Positions 25,580-34,585 of a DNA stretch of 60,285 nt are shown in pieces; positions within the stretch are counted from its first letter, which is position 1; each line of letters opens with the position of its first letter. The position numbers and the translations under genes were made by a program. Location of the stretch: positions 1 to 60,285 of the forward strand of contig CACZDV010000015.1 in assembly GCA_902780025.1 (NCBI GenBank), written 5' to 3'. The notes beneath the pieces were generated by a model that was not told the origin of the DNA, ran no database searches, and saw only the letters and a program-made list of their open reading frames with translations. Source of the DNA: an uncultured Prevotellaceae bacterium. GTDB lineage: Bacteria; Bacteroidota; Bacteroidia; Bacteroidales; Bacteroidaceae.

Positions 25580-25897
25580 TTAAGCGATTACTGATTTAAC
25601 TTCTACCTGTGTGAACTGTTCGCGGTGACCATTGCGCTTGCGAGAATCCTTGCGGCGCTTCATCTTGAAGACAATCACCTTGTCGCCCTTCACGAGCGGG
25701 TTCACAACTTCACATACTACTTTTGCACCCTCTACGGTGGGGGCACCTACCTTGACTGCACCGTCAGCATCTACGAGCAGTACCTTTTCGAATTCAACAG
25801 TCTTGCCTGCCTCCACATCTTTCATGTGGTGCACGAAGAGCTTCTTGCCCTCCTCTGCCTTGAACTGCTGACCCTGAATTTCTACAATTGCGTACAT
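25580..25897 (-). CDS. rplU: Large ribosomal subunit protein bL21
   Basis: A 105-residue ribosomal protein. The start [20 protein letters not shown] and the basic segment [20 protein letters not shown] are characteristic. It is the first gene of the rplU-rpmA operon. Its leader of about 80 bases (25898-25980) contains the self-complementary sequence GTACGTTCGTAC, so a structured leader for ribosomal-protein feedback is possible but not shown. Confidence 0.98.
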   Translation of the reverse strand: MYAIVEIQGQQFKAEEGKKLFVHHMKDVEAGKTVEFEKVLLVDADGAVKVGAPTVEGAKVVCEVVNPLVKGDKVIVFKMKRRKDSRKRNGHREQFTQVEVKSVIA

Positions 25898-25986
25898 TGC
25901 TTTTTATTTGTATTTTAGGGGTTTTTCCGCGAGGCGGCGTACGTTCGTACACACTTTACTCTGCCCCCACGGACTCTAACGGGCTG

Positions 25987-25994
25987 CAAAGGTA
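25987..25994 (-). promoter_or_regulatory. Promoter of rplU-rpmA
   Basis: Minus strand TACCTTTG followed by CAGCCC. The same 16-base context GCTGCAAAGGTACTAA is found in front of dsbD (36693-36708). Confidence 0.7.
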
Positions 25995-26138
25995 CTAATT
26001 TTGCAGCGAAAATGGATATGTGGCCAGTGAAAAGTCTAAGGAATTAATAAACTTTAACTGTTGGGCGCTTAGTTTTTTTTTCTTGTTAATAAAATAGAAA
26101 AGAGTGTTGCATTTAGTGTGGCTTTCCATTATTTTTCG

Positions 26139-26146
26139 TAACTTTG
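26139..26146 (+). promoter_or_regulatory. Promoter of the phosphohexomutase gene
   Basis: TAACTTTG preceded by an A/T-rich stretch, about 40 bases before the ATG at 26187. Confidence 0.65.
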
Positions 26147-26186
26147 TCATTTGAAGTTTGACTAATCTAAAAACTTAAACGAAATT

Positions 26187-27932
26187 ATGGAAAATAACGC
26201 TCAGCTCATTGCCCAGTGCGAGGCAATTGCAAAACAGTGGCTCTCTCCGGCCTTTGACGAGGAGACGCGTAAGGAAGTACAGGCCATGCTCGATGCCGAT
26301 GACAAGTCGGCCCTCATCGATGCCTTCTACCAGAACCTGGAGTTCGGTACCGGCGGTCTGCGCGGCATCATGGGTGCAGGTACCAACCGCATGAACAAGT
26401 ACATCGTAGGCATGGCCACGCAGGGCTTTGCCAACTATATCAACAAGGCTTTCACCGACATCCAGCCCGCCGTCGTCGTTGGTCACGACTGCCGCAACAA
26501 CGGTCGCATGTTTGCTGAGACCGTAGCCGACATCTTCTCTGCTAACGGCATCAAGGTCTATCTCTTCGAGAGTCTGCGCCCCACGCCTGAGATTTCGTTC
26601 GCCATCCGTCAGTTAGGCTGTCAGGCTGGTGTCAACGTTACCGCCAGCCACAATCCCCGTGAGTACAACGGCTACAAGGCCTATTGGGACGACGGTGCCC
26701 AGGTGCTGGCTCCCCACGACAAGGGTATCATCGACGAGGTGAACAAGGTGAAGATTGAGGACGTGAAATTCGAGGGCAACAAGGACCTCATCGAGATTAT
26801 CGGCGGCGAGATGGACTGGGACTATATCCAGGCCGTCAAGGAGGCAATGGTCGACCAGGATGTCATCCTGCGCCAGAAGGACCTCAACATCGTCTATTCG
26901 CCCATGCACGGCACGGGCCGCGTCATCATCCCGATGGCCCTGCGCTCATGGGGGTTCCAGAACATCCACGTGGTGCCCGAGCAGATGGTCATCGACGGTA
27001 ACTTCCCCACCGTCGTCAGCCCCAATCCCGAGAATGCCGAGGCAATGACCTTGGGCATGAAGCTTGGTACGAAGCTCAATGCCGACCTCGTGATTGCCAG
27101 CGACCCCGATGCCGACCGCCTCGCCATCGTTTGCCGCAATCCGAAGGGCGAATGGGAAATCCTGAACGGTAACCAGACCTGCATGATGTTCTCGTGGTAT
27201 ATCATCGCCAACAAGAAGAAGCTCGGCCAGCTGAAGGGCAACGAGTTCCTCGTCAAGACCATCGTCACCACCGAGGTCATTGCCGAGATTGCCAAGAAGA
27301 ACGGCGTCGAGTACAAGGACTGCTACACAGGCTTCAAGTGGATTGCCAACGAAATACGCGTCAATGAAGGCAAGAAGAAGTACATTGGCGGCGGCGAGGA
27401 GTCGTTCGGCTTCCTGCCGTTTGATAAGGTACGCGATAAGGACTCCCCCGCCAGCATCTGCCTCATCTGCGAGATTGCAGCCTGGGCCCGCGACAACGGC
27501 ATGACCCTCTACGACCTGCTGATGAACATCTATGCTGAGTACGGCTTCTCGAAGGAAGTCACCATCAACGTCGTACGTCCCGGTAAGACAGGTGCCGACG
27601 AGATCAAGCAGATGATGACCGACTTCCGCGCCAACCCGCCGAAGGACCTGGGCGGCTCCAAAATTGTGCTGGCTAAGGACTACAAGAGCCTCGAAGCCAA
27701 GGACGCTCAGGGCAACGTCACTAAACTCGACATGCCCGACACCTCGAACGTGCTGCAGTGGTTCTGCGAAGACGGCACGAAGGTCTCAGTACGTCCCTCG
27801 GGCACCGAGCCTAAGATCAAGTTCTATACCGAGGTCAAGGACGCCTCGTTCAAGGGCGCTGCCGATTACGAAGCCTGCTCGAAGAAGGCCGAGGCAAAGA
27901 TTGAAGCCATCAAGAAGAGCCTGAATCTGTAG
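26187..27932 (+). CDS. Phosphoglucomutase/phosphomannomutase (alpha-D-phosphohexomutase)
   Basis: A 581-residue cytoplasmic enzyme interconverting hexose 1- and 6-phosphates. It has the phosphoserine loop TASHNPREYNGYK (Ser154), the metal loop DPDADR (near 310), the sugar-binding loop GGEESFG and the phosphate-binding loop RPSGTEPKIK near the C terminus. The length and the EFGTGGLRG start fit the PgcA-like group, which usually prefers glucose phosphates. It is a single gene between its own promoter and a strong hairpin. Confidence 0.95.
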   Translation: MENNAQLIAQCEAIAKQWLSPAFDEETRKEVQAMLDADDKSALIDAFYQNLEFGTGGLRGIMGAGTNRMNKYIVGMATQGFANYINKAFTDIQPAVVVGHDCRNNGRMFAETVADIFSANGIKVYLFESLRPTPEISFAIRQLGCQAGVNVTASHNPREYNGYKAYWDDGAQVLAPHDKGIIDEVNKVKIEDVKFEGNKDLIEIIGGEMDWDYIQAVKEAMVDQDVILRQKDLNIVYSPMHGTGRVIIPMALRSWGFQNIHVVPEQMVIDGNFPTVVSPNPENAEAMTLGMKLGTKLNADLVIASDPDADRLAIVCRNPKGEWEILNGNQTCMMFSWYIIANKKKLGQLKGNEFLVKTIVTTEVIAEIAKKNGVEYKDCYTGFKWIANEIRVNEGKKKYIGGGEESFGFLPFDKVRDKDSPASICLICEIAAWARDNGMTLYDLLMNIYAEYGFSKEVTINVVRPGKTGADEIKQMMTDFRANPPKDLGGSKIVLAKDYKSLEAKDAQGNVTKLDMPDTSNVLQWFCEDGTKVSVRPSGTEPKIKFYTEVKDASFKGAADYEACSKKAEAKIEAIKKSLNL

Positions 27933-27952
27933 CCCCCTGCCTCTGTGCAACC

Positions 27953-27990
27953 AAGAATGGCTCAAGGAACTGTTTCCCTGAGCCATTCTT
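27953..27990. terminator. Bidirectional terminator after the phosphohexomutase gene
   Basis: AAGAATGGCTCA and TGAGCCATTCTT form a perfect 12-bp stem followed by TTG-rich sequence, between converging genes. Confidence 0.85.
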
Positions 27991-28024
27991 TGTGTTCCTT
28001 AGCAAAGGTAGGGTTTAACAAAAA

Positions 28025-28822
28025 CTACCCTCTGAGTTCCCAAAAGGCGACGGCTGCGGCGGCGGCAACGTTCAAGGAGTCTACGTGGTGAGACATCGGG
28101 ATGCGTACCACGTAGTCTGCTTCTTGGATGGTCTCATGGGATAGTCCGTCGCCCTCGGTGCCCATGACGATGGCTAATCGGGGAATGGTCTTCAAGACGG
28201 GTGCGTCTAAGGGGATGCTGTCGTCGCTCAGGGCCATTGCGGCGGTCTGGAATCCTAAGTTGTTGAGGGCGGTAAGGGGGGCGTCGAGCCACGTCCAGGG
28301 TACCAGGAAGACGCTGCCCATAGATACGCGGACAGCACGACGGTTAAGCGGGTCGCAGGACGAGCGGGTCAGCAGGACGGCATCGATGCCCAAGGCTGCT
28401 GCGGAACGGAAGATGGCACCAATGTTGGTGGTGTCGACCACTCCGTCGATGACTACTACGCGGCGGGCATCGCGACAAACCGTTTCGAGTGGAAGCGGAG
28501 TGGGACGGCGCATGGCGCAGAGTACGCCTCGCGTCAGGGTGTAGCCCGTCAATTGTTCCAGCAACTGACGGTCGCCGGTATAGACGGGAATATCGCCACA
28601 GCGGGCTATCAGTTCGCGGGCATCGCCTTCGATGTGGCGTCGTTCGCAGAGCAGGGCGGTAGGCTGGTAGCCGGCATCGAGGGCCACGTTGATGACCTTG
28701 GGGCTCTCGGCAATAAAGATGCCCTTCGTAGGCTCCACACGGTTGCGCAACTGGGCTTCCGTGAGGGTGCTGAAGACTTCGACACCTGGATGTGAAAGGG
28801 ATGAAATCTCGATGATGGGCAT
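28025..28822 (-). CDS. SpoU/TrmH-family RNA 2'-O-ribose methyltransferase
   Basis: A 265-residue SPOUT methyltransferase. An N-terminal substrate-binding part (ESPKVINVALDAGYQ) precedes the three SpoU motifs: NIGAIFRSAAALGIDAVLL, VMGTEGDGLS and IPMSHHVDSLNVAAAAAVA, which build the SAM-binding knot. The ATG at 28822 is preferred over one at 28858 because the longer form would overlap hisC and carry an unrelated leader. It is the last gene behind hisG-hisD-hisC, 13 bases after the hisC stop. The target (tRNA or rRNA) cannot be told from sequence. Confidence 0.9.
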   Translation of the reverse strand: MPIIEISSLSHPGVEVFSTLTEAQLRNRVEPTKGIFIAESPKVINVALDAGYQPTALLCERRHIEGDARELIARCGDIPVYTGDRQLLEQLTGYTLTRGVLCAMRRPTPLPLETVCRDARRVVVIDGVVDTTNIGAIFRSAAALGIDAVLLTRSSCDPLNRRAVRVSMGSVFLVPWTWLDAPLTALNNLGFQTAAMALSDDSIPLDAPVLKTIPRLAIVMGTEGDGLSHETIQEADYVVRIPMSHHVDSLNVAAAAAVAFWELRG

Positions 28823-28835
28823 AGCGGGAGTGACC

Positions 28836-29870
28836 CTACATCTGCCGCAGGGCGGCAATGAGTTCGTTGTTCTCTGTCTTGGTACCTACGGTTATGCGCA
28901 GGCAGTCCTTACAAAGCTGTACGCGGGTGCGGTTGCGGACAATGATGCCTTGATCGACAAGGGCGTTGTAGATAGTCTGAGCATCCGTCATCTTAGCCAG
29001 GAAGAAGTTGGCCTCGGTGGGATAGACGTGCTTGCAGATGGGCAGAAGCTGGAAGGCTTCTATCATGCGGTCGCGCTCTAACTTCAGTATGCGTACCCAC
29101 TTATCAACCTGGAAGGGGTCGGAAAGTGCTTCGAGCGCCTGCCGCTGTGTCAGCAGGTTGACGTTATAGGGATATTTCACCTTGTTGAACAGGGCGATGA
29201 TGTCCTTTGAAGCGAAGGCCATACCCAGACGGATGGCTGCGCAGCCCCAAGCCTTCGACATCGTGTTGAGCACGATAAGGTTGGGATATTTCTGCAAGTC
29301 CTGACGCAATGAGGGCTGGCTGGAGAAATCGCTGTAGGCTTCGTCGACGATGACGATACCCTCGAAGCCCTCGATGACGCGCACGATTTCCTCGCGAACA
29401 ATATTGTTACCCGTAGGATTGTTGGGTGAACAGATCCAGATGAGCTTCGTGTGCTGGTCGCAGGCGGCAAGCAGCCGGTCGGCTGTTATCTGATAGTGTT
29501 CGTCGAGCAAGACGGGACGGTACTCTATGTCGTTAATGTCGGCACATACCTTGTACATGCCGTAGGTAGGCTCGATGGCCACCACGTTGTCAACGCCCGG
29601 ACGGCAGAAACAGCGGTAGGGCAGGTCGATGGCCTCGTCGCTGCCGTTGCCTAAGAAGATGCAGTCAACGGGGACGCCCTTCACCTTCGAGATGGCTGCC
29701 TTGACCTCTAACTGCAAGGGGTCAGGGTAACGGTTGAAGGGGTTGTTGTAGGGGTTCTCGTTGGCATCGAGAAACACGCGGGCCTCGCGCCCGGCATATT
29801 CATTGCGGGCTGAACTATAGGGTGCAAGCGACCAAATGTTTGGTCTCGTCAATTCTTGTAACGGTTTCAT
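28836..29870 (-). CDS. hisC: Histidinol-phosphate aminotransferase
   Basis: A 344-residue PLP aminotransferase of histidine biosynthesis. It shows [28 protein letters not shown], the loop [16 protein letters not shown] and the PLP-lysine region [14 protein letters not shown]. Length is normal. It is the third gene of the his operon; its ATG overlaps the hisD stop by four bases, indicating translational coupling. Confidence 0.96.
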   Translation of the reverse strand: MKPLQELTRPNIWSLAPYSSARNEYAGREARVFLDANENPYNNPFNRYPDPLQLEVKAAISKVKGVPVDCIFLGNGSDEAIDLPYRCFCRPGVDNVVAIEPTYGMYKVCADINDIEYRPVLLDEHYQITADRLLAACDQHTKLIWICSPNNPTGNNIVREEIVRVIEGFEGIVIVDEAYSDFSSQPSLRQDLQKYPNLIVLNTMSKAWGCAAIRLGMAFASKDIIALFNKVKYPYNVNLLTQRQALEALSDPFQVDKWVRILKLERDRMIEAFQLLPICKHVYPTEANFFLAKMTDAQTIYNALVDQGIIVRNRTRVQLCKDCLRITVGTKTENNELIAALRQM

Positions 29871-31150
29871 TTCAAACTATTTATTCTTACCGTCATAGCA
29901 TTCTTATGTGCATCTAATTGCTCGGCTTCAGCCATCAGCTCGACGGCACGTCCGATGTTGCGTACGCCCTCGTCCGAGAGGTGCTGGAAGGTCACCTTGC
30001 GGCAGTAGCTGTCGAGGTTGACACCGTTGTAGGCCGTAGCATAGCCGTGAGTCGGCAGGGTGTGGTTGGTGCCGCTGGCATAGTCGCCGGCACTCTCGCA
30101 GGCGTAGCGTCCGAGGAAGACGCTGCCGGCATTGACCACCTGCTCGGCCATCTGCTCGTAGTCCTCGGTCTGAATGACCAGGTGCTCTGGAGCATAGGCG
30201 TTCGATAGTTCCATTGCCTCCTTGTTGTCGCGTACCAGAATGATGCGGCTGTTCTCCAATGCCCGCTGGGCAATCTCCTTGCGCGGCAGCTGCTGCAGCT
30301 GGCGGTCGACCTCTTGCAGCACGTCGTCGATGAGCTTGTGGGAGGTGGTGATGAGGATCACCTGTGAGTCAGCACCATGCTCGGCCTGCGACAGCAGGTC
30401 GGCGGCTACGAACTCCGGGCTGGCCATTTCGTCGGCAATGACGCAAACCTCAGAAGGGCCTGCGGGCATGTCGATGGCTACATCGTGCAGGCTGACCTGC
30501 TGCTTGGCGGCCATCACGTACTGATTACCTGGACCGAAAATCTTGTAGACCTTGGGCACGGTCTCCGTTCCGTAGGCCATAGCTCCGATGGCCTGAACGC
30601 CACCTATTTTAAATATACGGCTGACACCAGCCACGCGGGCAGCCACCAGGATGGCAGGATTGACGTGGCCTTGACGGTCAGGGGGTGTGCAGAGCACTAT
30701 CTCGCGGCATCCGGCTATCTTGGCTGGTGTGGCCAGCATGAGCACCGTCGAGAACAGCGGAGCCGTGCCGCCAGGAATGTAGAGACCTACCTTCTCGATA
30801 GCTACACTCTTCTGCCAGCAGACGACGCCGGGCTGCGTTTCCACCTTCTTCGTACGGAAGTGCTGGGCCTCGTGGAACTTCCTGATATTCTCATGAGCCA
30901 GCTCAATGGCTTGGCGCAGTTGTGGCGACACCAGACGCTCGGCCGCTTCAATGTCGGCCTCACTAACGGCGAGGTCGTCGAGGTCGATGTGGTCGAACTT
31001 CAGTTCGTATCCTTTCACAGCTTCGTCGCCACGTACCCTGACATCAGCCAGTACGTTGGCTACGGTCTGGTTAAGTTCCGTGACGTCGAGGTGCGGACGC
31101 TCGACAATGTTTGCCCATTCCTCACGGGCGGGGTATTTGATGATGTTCAT
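29867..31150 (-). CDS. hisD: Histidinol dehydrogenase
   Basis: A 427-residue zinc enzyme that oxidises histidinol to histidine in two NAD-dependent steps. Conserved stretches include [48 protein letters not shown] and [13 protein letters not shown], with the C-terminal THTLPT-type motif as [10 protein letters not shown]. Length matches the family. The gene overlaps hisG by four bases and hisC by four bases. Confidence 0.97.
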   Translation of the reverse strand: MNIIKYPAREEWANIVERPHLDVTELNQTVANVLADVRVRGDEAVKGYELKFDHIDLDDLAVSEADIEAAERLVSPQLRQAIELAHENIRKFHEAQHFRTKKVETQPGVVCWQKSVAIEKVGLYIPGGTAPLFSTVLMLATPAKIAGCREIVLCTPPDRQGHVNPAILVAARVAGVSRIFKIGGVQAIGAMAYGTETVPKVYKIFGPGNQYVMAAKQQVSLHDVAIDMPAGPSEVCVIADEMASPEFVAADLLSQAEHGADSQVILITTSHKLIDDVLQEVDRQLQQLPRKEIAQRALENSRIILVRDNKEAMELSNAYAPEHLVIQTEDYEQMAEQVVNAGSVFLGRYACESAGDYASGTNHTLPTHGYATAYNGVNLDSYCRKVTFQHLSDEGVRNIGRAVELMAEAEQLDAHKNAMTVRINSLK

Positions 31151-31998
31151 ATAATCATTTTTTCAATCGGGGTCACCAGAATGCCCTGAGCCCCCATTTC
31201 CTTCAGTTTGCCGATGATTTCCCAGAAGCGCTTCTGGTCGAGCACGGTGTGAACAGAGCACCACTCCTTGTCGGCCAGTGGAATGATGGTGGGACTCTTC
31301 AGACCCGGCAGCACGCTGATAATCTCCTCCAGACGTGCCTTGGGAGCGTTCATGCGTACATATTTCTTATCCTCGGCATCCTTCACGGCCTTGAAGCGGA
31401 ACAGCATCTCTTCAAGTGTGGCGCGCTTCTCGGCACCCAAACCCTTGTGACCAATGAGCAGGGCCTCGCTCTGCATGACCACCTCTACCTCGCGCAGGTT
31501 GTTAGACACCAGCGTAGAACCAGAGCTGACGATGTCGAAGATACCGTCGGCCAGACCGATGCCCGGGCTGATTTCCACAGAACCTGTGATGACGTGAATC
31601 TCGGCCTCGATGCCGTTCTTCTGCATGAACTGGCGCAGGATGTTGGGATATGAAGTTGCTATCTTTTTGCCGTTGAACCAGTTGACGCCGCGATAGTTCA
31701 CCTCCTTGGGGATAGCCAGCGACAGGCGGCACTTCGAGAAGCCCAGACGGGAGATGATCTCACAGTCCTCGCCACGCTCCACAAACTCGTTTTCGCCTAC
31801 CACACCGATGTCGGCCACTCCTGAAGCAACGCTCTGCGGGATGTCGTCGTCGCGCAGATAGAGCACCTCCAGGGGGAAATTACTCGATTGAACCAACAGC
31901 GTGCGCTTCGTGGCACTCACCTTAATATCCGCCTCACTGAGCAGATTCATCGTGTCGTCAAACAGACGTCCTTTCGATTGAACAGCAATTCTTAACAT
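31147..31998 (-). CDS. hisG: ATP phosphoribosyltransferase (long form)
   Basis: A 283-residue enzyme for the first, regulated step of histidine biosynthesis. LRIAVQSKGRLFDDTMNLL, VADIGVVGENE and the PRPP-binding motif region GSVEISPGIGLADGIFDIVSSG-type sequence are present. The C-terminal 75 residues form the extra regulatory domain of the long HisG, so it should not need HisZ and should be inhibited by histidine. It is the first gene of the operon behind a good promoter at 32031-32038. Confidence 0.97.
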   Translation of the reverse strand: MLRIAVQSKGRLFDDTMNLLSEADIKVSATKRTLLVQSSNFPLEVLYLRDDDIPQSVASGVADIGVVGENEFVERGEDCEIISRLGFSKCRLSLAIPKEVNYRGVNWFNGKKIATSYPNILRQFMQKNGIEAEIHVITGSVEISPGIGLADGIFDIVSSGSTLVSNNLREVEVVMQSEALLIGHKGLGAEKRATLEEMLFRFKAVKDAEDKKYVRMNAPKARLEEIISVLPGLKSPTIIPLADKEWCSVHTVLDQKRFWEIIGKLKEMGAQGILVTPIEKMII

Positions 31999-32030
31999 GT
32001 ATAAAGCCTAATTATCTTGAAAAAGTGCTG

Positions 32031-32038
32031 CAAAAGTA
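32031..32038 (-). promoter_or_regulatory. Promoter of the his operon
   Basis: Minus strand TACTTTTG followed by CAGC; the leader before hisG is only about 25 bases, too short for a His-rich leader peptide attenuator. Confidence 0.6.
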
Positions 32039-32070
32039 CACAAAAAATTCCGATTGTGCAATAATTTGTG

Positions 32071-32078
32071 TAATTTTG
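32071..32078 (+). promoter_or_regulatory. Promoter of the lytic transglycosylase gene
   Basis: TAATTTTG followed by CGCCC, 20 bases upstream of the TTG start at 32098; divergent from the his operon promoter. Confidence 0.6.
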
Positions 32079-32097
32079 CGCCCAAAACGTAGCAAAA

Positions 32098-33219
32098 TTG
32101 AAGTTAAAAGTCATATATCCCGTATTTTTAGCCATCCTGCTCTGCTGTGCATGCACAGAAAAGAAGCAACAGGAGAAGGTCGTCGCACCCTGGGGAGAGA
32201 TTAGCGACAGCATACCCACAGACGACGACTTCGACCTGACGGAGATACAGAGCAGCGGCGAAATGATCCTGCTGACGCTCTCAGGACCTGAATACTACTA
32301 CGACTATCACGGACGTCACCTCGGCACCCAGTATCTGCTGGCTGAGAAGTTTGCCGCACGGGTGGGGGTCAGGCTTCGCGTCGAGGTGTGTCGCGACTCC
32401 GCCGAGATGGCCGACCGCCTGCAACGCGGCGAGGGTGACATCATGGCTTCTACCGAAGTGGGCAAGCTGGTGGCCAGTCCTGAGAAGGACGAGTTGGAGG
32501 ACGAGTTGAGGGAGTGGTATCAGCCCTCCATTCTTGAAGAGGTCCGCAAACAGGAAGCTTACCTGCTGAGCAACCGTAGCGTCAAGCGGCGCGTCTTCTC
32601 GCCTATGCTCGACCGCAAGAGCGGTATCATCAGCCATTACGACCAGCTCTTCATCCAGTACTGCCAGCCTATCCGCTGGGACTGGCGACTGATGGCAGCA
32701 CAGGCTTATCAGGAGTCGACCTTCGACCCCAAGGCTACCTCATGGGCAGGTGCCAAGGGCCTCATGCAAATTATGCCTGGCACCGCCGACCATCTGGGAC
32801 TGCCCCGCGACCAGATGTACGACCCTGAGAAGAGCATTGCCGCTGCTGCCAAGCTATTGGGTGAGTTGGAGCGTGCCTTCAGCGATATCCAGGACCGCCG
32901 CGAGCGCACCAACTTCGTGCTGGCCTCCTATAACGGCGGCAGCCACCACATACGCGACGCGATGGCTCTTTGCCGTCGTGACGGGCGCAACGACCATCAA
33001 TGGTCAAACGTTTCGGAATATGTCTTGAAGCTTGCCAAGCCCGAGTTCTACAACGACCCGCTGGTGAAGTACGGCTACATGCGCGGTTCCGAGACGGCAG
33101 ACTACGTTCAGAAAATCAACCAGCGCTGGGAGTCCTATCGTGGTGTCAAGACTCCCCGTCAGGGCTTTTCACAGCAACCGCGCAAGGCACGGCGTGAGAA
33201 CGGGAAGTACCAGCTCTAA
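32098..33219 (+). CDS. MltF-like lytic transglycosylase lipoprotein
   Basis: A 373-residue envelope enzyme that cleaves peptidoglycan without hydrolysis. The only start giving a whole signal peptide (MKLKVIYPVFLAILLCCAC) is a TTG at 32098. Lipobox Cys19 or a nearby Cys would be lipidated. A short periplasmic-binding-like region (about 52-155) precedes the SLT domain with catalytic Glu206 in AAQAYQESTFDP, followed by GAKGLMQIMPGTA and the ASYNGGSHHIRDA motif. This two-part layout is that of MltF. The 3' end overlaps the convergent gene at 33216 by four bases. Confidence 0.9.
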   Translation: MKLKVIYPVFLAILLCCACTEKKQQEKVVAPWGEISDSIPTDDDFDLTEIQSSGEMILLTLSGPEYYYDYHGRHLGTQYLLAEKFAARVGVRLRVEVCRDSAEMADRLQRGEGDIMASTEVGKLVASPEKDELEDELREWYQPSILEEVRKQEAYLLSNRSVKRRVFSPMLDRKSGIISHYDQLFIQYCQPIRWDWRLMAAQAYQESTFDPKATSWAGAKGLMQIMPGTADHLGLPRDQMYDPEKSIAAAAKLLGELERAFSDIQDRRERTNFVLASYNGGSHHIRDAMALCRRDGRNDHQWSNVSEYVLKLAKPEFYNDPLVKYGYMRGSETADYVQKINQRWESYRGVKTPRQGFSQQPRKARRENGKYQL

Positions 33220-34490
33220 GCCTCGCTCTGCTTAGAGGTCATGATGTCAAGCACCAGTTCGTCGGTCTTGCACATAGCGTCGGCACCGATGGCCGTCAGG
33301 TTATGGATAGACTTGTCTACGCTATCATCGACAATGCCTTCCTCGGCGGTCACGCATTTCCCCTCCATTGCGAGTAAAGACGAGAGCATAGCTGTGGATA
33401 CACCGCTGGTAATCTTCAGCGAGCACGAGGGCTTGGCACCGTCGCAAATCATACCCGTCAGGTTAGCAATCATGTTCTTTACCGAACGGCAGATGCGTTC
33501 ATAGTCGCCACCCATGAGATAGGTAATACCGCAACTGGAACCTATGGAGGCTACGACACAGCCGCAGAGTGCTGACAATTTTCCCAGCGACTGCTTGATG
33601 TAGATGGCTGTCAAGTGACTAAGTGTCAGAGCGCGTATCAGTTCTTCCTCCGTATTTTCATTTTCCTTGGCATAGACACAGACGGGGTTTGTGGCGCAGA
33701 TTCCTTGATTACCGCTGCCGGAGTTTGACATCACAGGAATCATGGCACCACCCATACGGGCATCGCAGGCTGAAGCTGTGCGCGATATGATATGACAGAA
33801 GATGGAGTCGCCGAAGATTCCTTTCGACAGCGGTCGGTCGATGGTCTTGCCTAAGTTATGGCCGTAGTTCCCCTTCAGCGCCTCGCGGGCAGCGTTCATA
33901 TTCAGTTCGCGCGCCTTTTCTATGAAGCGAATCTCGTCGAGTGGGGCAGTGGTGGCGAATTCATAGACCATACGCATATTGAGGGCTATCTCGTCAGTCT
34001 CGCTATCGGTTGCCGAGCGACTGTAGCTGGCATCGCCTGTGACAAAGTGCGTATGGCTGCCGGCAATGACGGCCGTCTCGCTACGGTTGCCAGCCTTGCA
34101 GGTCACCTCGATGTAAAGCTTGTCACATTCGCCTTGCTTCAGGCCGATGTCTATGCGTTTCTCGCCGATGAACTGCTTGCCGTCCTCTAATGCTTCAGGC
34201 GTAAGGTCTTTCAGCACCTCTAACTGATATTCGCTCCGTCCGATAATGGCGCCAAGGGCGATGGCGATGGGCAGGCCGATCATGCCGGTGCCCGGGATGC
34301 CTACACCCATAGCGTTTTTCAGGATGTTGGCACTCAGCCGGGCTTCTATCTTCTCCGGCCTACATCCCAACTGTTCCTTGGCCTTGGCCGTGCAGAGGGC
34401 CACAGCCATCGGCTCGGTACAGCCAATGGCGGGCACCACTTCCTGATGCATCAGCGCTATGATTCGCGCGCGTGTTTCCTTATTTGTCAT
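33216..34490 (-). CDS. YhaM/CyuA-type L-cysteine desulfidase (UPF0597 family)
   Basis: A 424-residue cytoplasmic protein of the serine-dehydratase-like family with an iron-sulfur cluster. Conserved pieces include AIGCTEPMAVAL, GVGIPGTGMIGLPIA, NSGSGNQGI and GSSCGITYLMGG; the Cys residues in these are the likely cluster ligands. In E. coli the homologue breaks L-cysteine down to pyruvate, ammonia and sulfide. Its start codon lies in a repeat-filled junction right behind dsbD, so it may be on the dsbD transcript, which would link it to thiol metabolism. Confidence 0.85.
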   Translation of the reverse strand: MTNKETRARIIALMHQEVVPAIGCTEPMAVALCTAKAKEQLGCRPEKIEARLSANILKNAMGVGIPGTGMIGLPIAIALGAIIGRSEYQLEVLKDLTPEALEDGKQFIGEKRIDIGLKQGECDKLYIEVTCKAGNRSETAVIAGSHTHFVTGDASYSRSATDSETDEIALNMRMVYEFATTAPLDEIRFIEKARELNMNAAREALKGNYGHNLGKTIDRPLSKGIFGDSIFCHIISRTASACDARMGGAMIPVMSNSGSGNQGICATNPVCVYAKENENTEEELIRALTLSHLTAIYIKQSLGKLSALCGCVVASIGSSCGITYLMGGDYERICRSVKNMIANLTGMICDGAKPSCSLKITSGVSTAMLSSLLAMEGKCVTAEEGIVDDSVDKSIHNLTAIGADAMCKTDELVLDIMTSKQSEA

Positions 34491-34585
34491 TTCTTCATTT
34501 CTTCAATTCTTCCGCTCGGCGCTTGCGACGCTTTGCTTGCAAAGAACCCTTCAATTTTTCAATTCTTCAATCCTTTAATCCTTCA
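34491..34585. repeat. Repeat-filled junction between dsbD and the desulfidase gene
   Basis: On the minus strand: GAAGGATTAAAGGATTGAAG and similar units (which include the last dsbD codons and its TGA), then a GC-rich hairpin element (TTGCAAGCAAAGCGTCG, GCGCCGAGCGG), then GAAGAATTGAAGAAATGAAG units running into the next ATG. Confidence 0.75.
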
